A stretch of 14,872 bases of DNA from Candidatus Tayloriibacteriota bacterium (GTDB lineage: Bacteria; Patescibacteriota; Minisyncoccia; Phycocordibacterales; PALSA-1337), in contig JAPLZH010000075.1 in NCBI GenBank assembly GCA_026395105.1, forward strand, positions 1-14,872, in the 5' to 3' direction. A program made the translations under genes and the position numbers. Under the pieces are notes generated by a model. That model was given only the letters and a program-made list of their open reading frames with translations, made no database searches and was not told where the DNA came from. Each line of letters starts with the position of its first letter. Within the stretch, counting starts at the first letter, position 1. Shown in pieces: positions 12,567 to 14,872 of the stretch.

Positions 12567-12594
12567 TTGTCTTTTTGCAAACTATCCATATAAT
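12567..12594 (+). promoter_or_regulatory. groESL promoter
   Basis: TTGTCT (12567-12572), a 16-base spacer and a perfect TATAAT (12589-12594) predict a transcription start near 12601 and a leader of about 27 bases. No CIRCE/HrcA inverted repeat is visible, so heat control by HrcA at this site is not supported. The leader lacks a clear Shine-Dalgarno. Confidence 0.65.
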
Positions 12595-12627
12595 AAGGGA
12601 AATTATTAGTCATTAATTTCTAAAATC

Positions 12628-12945
12628 ATGAGCACAAAAGAAAAGAAAGTGAATAAGATAGAGCCACTCGCCGACCGCGTCCTAATAAAAGAATTTGCCG
12701 AAGATGATTCTGAGACTAGGACTAAGTCCGGAATTATTATTCCAGCATCCGCGGGCGGAGATAAGGGGGCAAAGAAAGGCGAAGTTATAGCCGTCGGCCC
12801 TGGTAAATACGAAGATGGAAAATTAATTCCAGTTTCAGTAAAGCCTGGGGAAACAGTTTTATTCTCATGGGGAGATAAAGTGAAAATTGATGGAGAAGAA
12901 TATTACATTCTTCGCGAAACTGAAATAATCGCGATTATTAAATAA
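12628..12945 (+). CDS. groES: co-chaperonin GroES
   Basis: This is the heptameric lid of the GroEL folding chamber. The 105-aa protein has a ten-residue Lys-rich N-terminal extension before the family start IEPLADRVLIKEF. The mobile loop that contacts GroEL follows (around TKSGIIIPASAGGDKGAKKG), then GEVIAVGPGKYEDGK, VKPGETVLFSWGDKVKIDGE and the closing strand YYILRETEIIAII. All are standard. groEL follows after 56 bases with no terminator between, so the two form one operon behind the promoter at 12567-12594. Confidence 0.97.
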   Translation: MSTKEKKVNKIEPLADRVLIKEFAEDDSETRTKSGIIIPASAGGDKGAKKGEVIAVGPGKYEDGKLIPVSVKPGETVLFSWGDKVKIDGEEYYILRETEIIAIIK

Positions 12946-13001
12946 ACATAATCTTTCGAATTTTGTGATTTTGCATTTATTAGCCTAACTAAAAAGAAAA
13001 T

Positions 13002-14708
13002 ATGAGCAAAAAGATTTTGTACAATGAAGAAGCAAGAAAAGCTTTAAAAAGAGGAGTAGACGCTGTAGCGGATGCTGTTAAAATTACTTTAGGTCCTCGC
13101 GGAAGGAATGTAGTACTGGACAAAGGATACGGAGCACCGACGATCACGAATGACGGAGTGTCTATTGCAAAGGAAATCACTTTGAAAAATAGATTCGAAA
13201 ATATGGGTGCGGAAATTATTAAGGAAGTAGCTACGAAAACGAATGATAGCGCTGGAGACGGTACGACCACTTCTGTCGTCTTAACTCAGGCTATTATGAA
13301 TGAAGGTCTTAAAAATACTGGAATGGGATTAAGCGCAATGGCTATAAAAAACGGTATTGAACATGCGAGCCGAGAAGTAGTGAAGGCTTTAAAAAATATC
13401 GCTAAGCCTATTAAAAGTGATGAAGAGATTAGACAGGTAGCGACTATTTCATCTGAATCTCCTGAAATCGGAGCCATTATAGCTGACACTATTAAGAAAG
13501 TCAGCAAAGACGGAGTGGTCACGGTAGAGGAGTCACAGTCTATAGGTGTGGATTCTGAGGTGGTCGGGGGAATTGAATTTGATAAGGGTTATATCTCTGC
13601 TTATATGATTACGAATGCAGATAGAATGGAAGCTGAATACGAAGATCCAGCCATTTTGATAACAGATAAAAAAATTAGTTCGGTAAAGGAAATTTTGCCT
13701 TTATTAGAAAAACTTTCACAGACTGGAAAAAAGGATCTTCTAATAATCGCTGATGATGTAGACGGTGAAGCGCTCGCAACATTCGTCGTGAATAAACTTC
13801 GCGGAGGATTTAATGTGCTCGCTGTGAAAGCTCCTGGATATGGCGATAGGAAAAAGGAAATGCTTCAGGATATCGCAGTAACCGTCGGTGCTAAGGTTAT
13901 TTCTGAAGAAGTGGGAATTAAGCTTGATCAGGCCGACATCACACATCTAGGAAAAGCTAGAAAGGTCATCTCTTCAAAGGATAAGACTATTTTAGTCGGT
14001 GGAAAAGGTAAAAAGTCTGAAATAGATGCGCGAATTTCACAGCTAAAAAAGCAAAGAGAGAAGACAGAGTCAAAATTTGATAAAGAAAAGTTAGAAGAGA
14101 GAATAGCGAAACTTTCAGGAGGTGTAGCTGTAATACGTGTCGGTGCAGCCACCGAAACTGAAATGAAATATTTGAAATTAAAGATAGAGGATGCGGTGAA
14201 TGCGACAAAAGCGGCTATAGATGAAGGAATCGTCGCGGGAGGTGGCGTGGCACTTATAAAAGCAGCCATGAAAGCGGAGGAAGTTTTAAAAAATGAAATT
14301 TCTAAAAGGCAAATAACTGGAAGTTCAGCGAGCGTCCTTAGCGCTAGCGGTGCCGGAAGGGAATTCGAAATCGGCGTAGAGATAGTTTTGAAAGCCATGG
14401 AAGCCCCTATTAAGCAGATTATTATAAACGCTGGAAAGGATGACGCGGCGGTTATTATAGAAAAAATCCGTTCTGGAAAAGGGCAGATCGGTTACGATGC
14501 ATTAAATGATGTAATGGTCGCTGATATGCTAGTCGCTGGAATAGTTGATCCTGTGAAAGTCACTCGCCTCGGAGTTCAGAATGCTTCTTCGGCAGCAGCT
14601 ATTCTTCTTACTACAGAAGTAGCAGTGGCAGAAGAACCAAAAGAGGAAAAAGAACATGGTCACGGTGGCGCGGGAATGAATGGAATGGGCGGAGGAATGG
14701 ACTATTAG
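13002..14708 (+). CDS. groEL: chaperonin GroEL
   Basis: This is the 60-kDa chaperonin that forms the double-ring ATP-driven folding chamber with GroES. The ATP site is seen in ITLGPRGRNVVLDKGYGAP and GDGTTT (residues 85-90). The apical domain follows, and the second equatorial part includes IEDAVNATKAAIDEG with the conserved Asp used for ATP hydrolysis, then GIVAGGGVAL. The C-terminus is the usual Gly/Met-rich tail (GMNGMGGGMDY), preceded by a His/Gly stretch. At 568 aa it is about 20 residues longer than E. coli GroEL. The excess lies in an Ile/Ser-rich segment at about residues 430-452, in the equatorial domain. The leader before the ATG is A-rich and lacks a strong Shine-Dalgarno. Confidence 0.98.
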   Translation: MSKKILYNEEARKALKRGVDAVADAVKITLGPRGRNVVLDKGYGAPTITNDGVSIAKEITLKNRFENMGAEIIKEVATKTNDSAGDGTTTSVVLTQAIMNEGLKNTGMGLSAMAIKNGIEHASREVVKALKNIAKPIKSDEEIRQVATISSESPEIGAIIADTIKKVSKDGVVTVEESQSIGVDSEVVGGIEFDKGYISAYMITNADRMEAEYEDPAILITDKKISSVKEILPLLEKLSQTGKKDLLIIADDVDGEALATFVVNKLRGGFNVLAVKAPGYGDRKKEMLQDIAVTVGAKVISEEVGIKLDQADITHLGKARKVISSKDKTILVGGKGKKSEIDARISQLKKQREKTESKFDKEKLEERIAKLSGGVAVIRVGAATETEMKYLKLKIEDAVNATKAAIDEGIVAGGGVALIKAAMKAEEVLKNEISKRQITGSSASVLSASGAGREFEIGVEIVLKAMEAPIKQIIINAGKDDAAVIIEKIRSGKGQIGYDALNDVMVADMLVAGIVDPVKVTRLGVQNASSAAAILLTTEVAVAEEPKEEKEHGHGGAGMNGMGGGMDY

Positions 14709-14762
14709 TCTTTCCAAGCAGGCTTTTCATTCATGTCAACTCATATGACCATGACACCCAAA

Positions 14763-14870
14763 TCATCTAACGGGGCTTCTTTTAAATGACACCATTGTTG
14801 TTGTTAATTTCTTCTTTGTGTCGATAGATTTTGATCCCATTTTCTTCTGATATGCCTTGTACAAATTATC
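14763..14870 (-). CDS. C-terminal fragment of an unidentified protein, entering from the right edge
   Basis: Reading leftwards on the minus strand from the window edge, one frame stays open for 35 codons and stops with TGA at 14763-14765. The peptide (DNLYKAYQKKMGSKSIDTKK and a basic end, FKRSPVR) is strongly basic and looks like coding sequence; the other two frames on that strand close early. It is convergent with groEL. No family can be named from this piece. The 54 bases between it and groEL hold no convincing terminator. Confidence 0.4.
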   Translation of the reverse strand, partial: DNLYKAYQKKMGSKSIDTKKKLTTTMVSFKRSPVR

Positions 14871-14872
14871 AA

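Noticed and set aside
12555..12627. CIRCE/HrcA operator before groES
   Set aside because: No TTAGCACTC-N9-GAGTGCTAA-like inverted repeat is present.

Overview
The window most likely comes from a Patescibacteria (CPR) genome, probably a Parcubacteria-like lineage. The DNA is AT-rich and gene-dense, and every gene reads in the standard code (TGA is a stop, so this is not a UGA-recoding lineage). The gene set also fits: a membrane-anchored family 5 peptide-binding protein next to secG and RNase J, and a groES-groEL pair. This placement rests on gene content and style, not on a phylogenetic marker.

Bases 1-4380 (+ strand) hold remnants of a branched-chain amino acid (Liv-type) ABC transporter: a membrane-anchored binding protein, a livG split by a frameshift, and an intact livF. 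No livH/livM permease gene is present. A hicB-hicA toxin-antitoxin pair sits between the binding protein and livG. A roughly 0.95 kb block of unrecognised small genes, ending in its own terminators, separates livG from livF. A strong hairpin at 4386-4406 closes this region.

Bases 4431-9926 (- strand) read as one run: secG, a family 5 solute-binding protein, rnj (RNase J with a long histidine-rich N-terminal extension) and an MFS transporter. The genes are tightly spaced, with likely extra promoters inside.

Bases 9979-12554 are the most unusual part. Two convergent genes with overlapping stop codons look like a restriction-modification module: a small PD-(D/E)XK nuclease and a single protein that joins a complete LexA-type self-cleaving repressor to a complete cytosine-C5 DNA methyltransferase. 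The pair is bracketed by two related, inverted, highly structured repeat elements whose hairpin stems differ through compensating base-pair changes while their loops stay the same. The promoters of both genes carry symmetrical or repeated motifs that could be operators. I infer a damage-responsive, possibly mobile R-M cassette.

Bases 12567-14708 (+ strand) are groES-groEL with a clear sigma70-type promoter. Partial genes run off both ends of the window on the minus strand. Several promoters (hicB, the nuclease, the MFS gene, secG) place the -10 box only 6-8 bases before the start codon, suggesting frequent leaderless mRNAs.
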